Shown here: positions 63,671-64,000 of the stretch, one piece after another | Layout: every line of letters starts with the position of its first letter | Position numbering within the stretch: the first letter of the stretch is position 1 | Assembly (NCBI GenBank): GCA_914767715.1 | Contig: OU612074.1 | Span: forward strand, 23,050,062-23,114,061 | Source: Membranipora membranacea | Taxonomy: Eukaryota > Bryozoa > Gymnolaemata > Cheilostomatida > Membraniporidae | Length of the DNA: 64,000 nt | Direction of reading: 5' to 3' | Position numbers and translations under genes: made by a program | The notes under the pieces: generated by a model | Databases searched by the model: none | Told to the model about the DNA's origin: nothing | The model's input: the letters and a program-made list of their open reading frames with translations, nothing else

Positions 63671-64000
63671 AATCAGACTTGTCATTTATTTTAACAGTTA
63701 TGTTTATCTTAACAGTTTGACTGGAAGAAGTTTTTGAATCTACTCTTCGTCGATACGGAATTTAAGTTCACTGATGACACAGAGCTTGTGGTCCATGCTC
63801 CCGAATTCCTTAAAAAAATGGTGGCGAAGGTAGAGGTCACATCACCAAGAGTACTGGCTAATTATCTGGTGTGGAGAATCACAGAACGTAGGATTACATA
63901 TCTAAATCAAGAACTCCAAGATATTCAGAAGAATTTCTGGCGGGTAAGCCCAATATTTGTAGAGATCATAATTCAGTCATGTTGGTATGATAGGCTGAAT

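Larger units (their letters stand above)
56955..64000 (+). pseudogene. M13 metallopeptidase homologue, copy C (5' part), likely pseudogene
   Basis: Exons found: 56955-56986 (putative first), 58068-58222, 58639-58683, 60430-60591, 61151-61234, 61786-61988, 62170-62349, 62781-62863, 63716-63943; the rest lies beyond the window. Splice sites and phases match copy B. Two lesions are visible. In exon 4 a codon that is AAG in copy B is TAG at 60513-60515 (residue about 106), right after the CGGWID motif. Exon 8 is 83 nt instead of 84, because one A is missing near 62850, which shifts the frame. Either would remove the whole peptidase domain. Other exons remain well conserved, so inactivation looks recent. 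Whether the HExxH exon also carries Ala cannot be seen here. A sequencing error at one site is possible but would not explain both. Confidence 0.85.

Overview
The window is an AT-rich, intron-rich metazoan nuclear genome segment. Phase-consistent GT-AG exons, tRNA-derived SINEs, several LINE families and a Ty3/gypsy relic point to an invertebrate; nothing read here fixes the phylum. There is no prokaryotic gene structure and no CRISPR. Most open frames in the region are noise. The real coding content is a head-to-tail array of three paralogous M13-family (neprilysin/ECE-like) type II membrane metallopeptidase homologues, all on the + strand.

Layout. Copy A occupies 1-11222: its 3' part, from inside exon 4 to the stop. 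Copy B occupies 25937-44836. It is complete: 19 exons give an uninterrupted 748-codon frame, and human neprilysin is about 750 aa. Copy C occupies 56955-64000: its 5' part, exons 1-9, and it runs off the window. The repeat period is about 29 kb (A to B) and 31.6 kb (B to C). The spacers 11223-25936 and 44837-56954 are also homologous, so the duplicated unit is gene plus flank. Copy C carries an in-frame TAG in exon 4 and a 1-nt deletion in exon 8, so it looks like a pseudogene. A and B are open.

Main biological point. In both A and B the zinc motif expected as HExxH reads HAITH: both zinc-ligand histidines remain, but the catalytic glutamate is alanine. The substrate-binding Asn of the NAxY motif is Thr, and the position of the transition-state His (neprilysin H711) is Thr in A and Lys in B. 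The third zinc ligand (ENIAD) and the later Arg are kept. This is best read as an array of membrane-anchored M13 pseudopeptidases with the fold and probably the zinc site preserved. Each spacer also holds an orphan, decayed M13 terminal exon (21017-21116, 52560-52659), so the family was larger before the present units formed.

Mobile elements. Insertions shared by the units predate the duplication: a SINE in intron 4, a LINE 3' piece in intron 8, a restriction-like-endonuclease LINE relic in intron 11, a SINE in intron 12, a MITE in the spacer and a 13-bp minisatellite. Unit-specific insertions came later: a nearly intact two-ORF CR1/Jockey-group LINE in B intron 11 (35951-40624), a TTAA-flanked MITE with long inverted repeats in C intron 3 (58979-59624), a LINE 3' fragment after copy A, and a B-only block with a 73-bp satellite and a Ty3/gypsy RNase H fragment. 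Because the units are paralogous, most insertions can be compared directly with an empty site in the same window.
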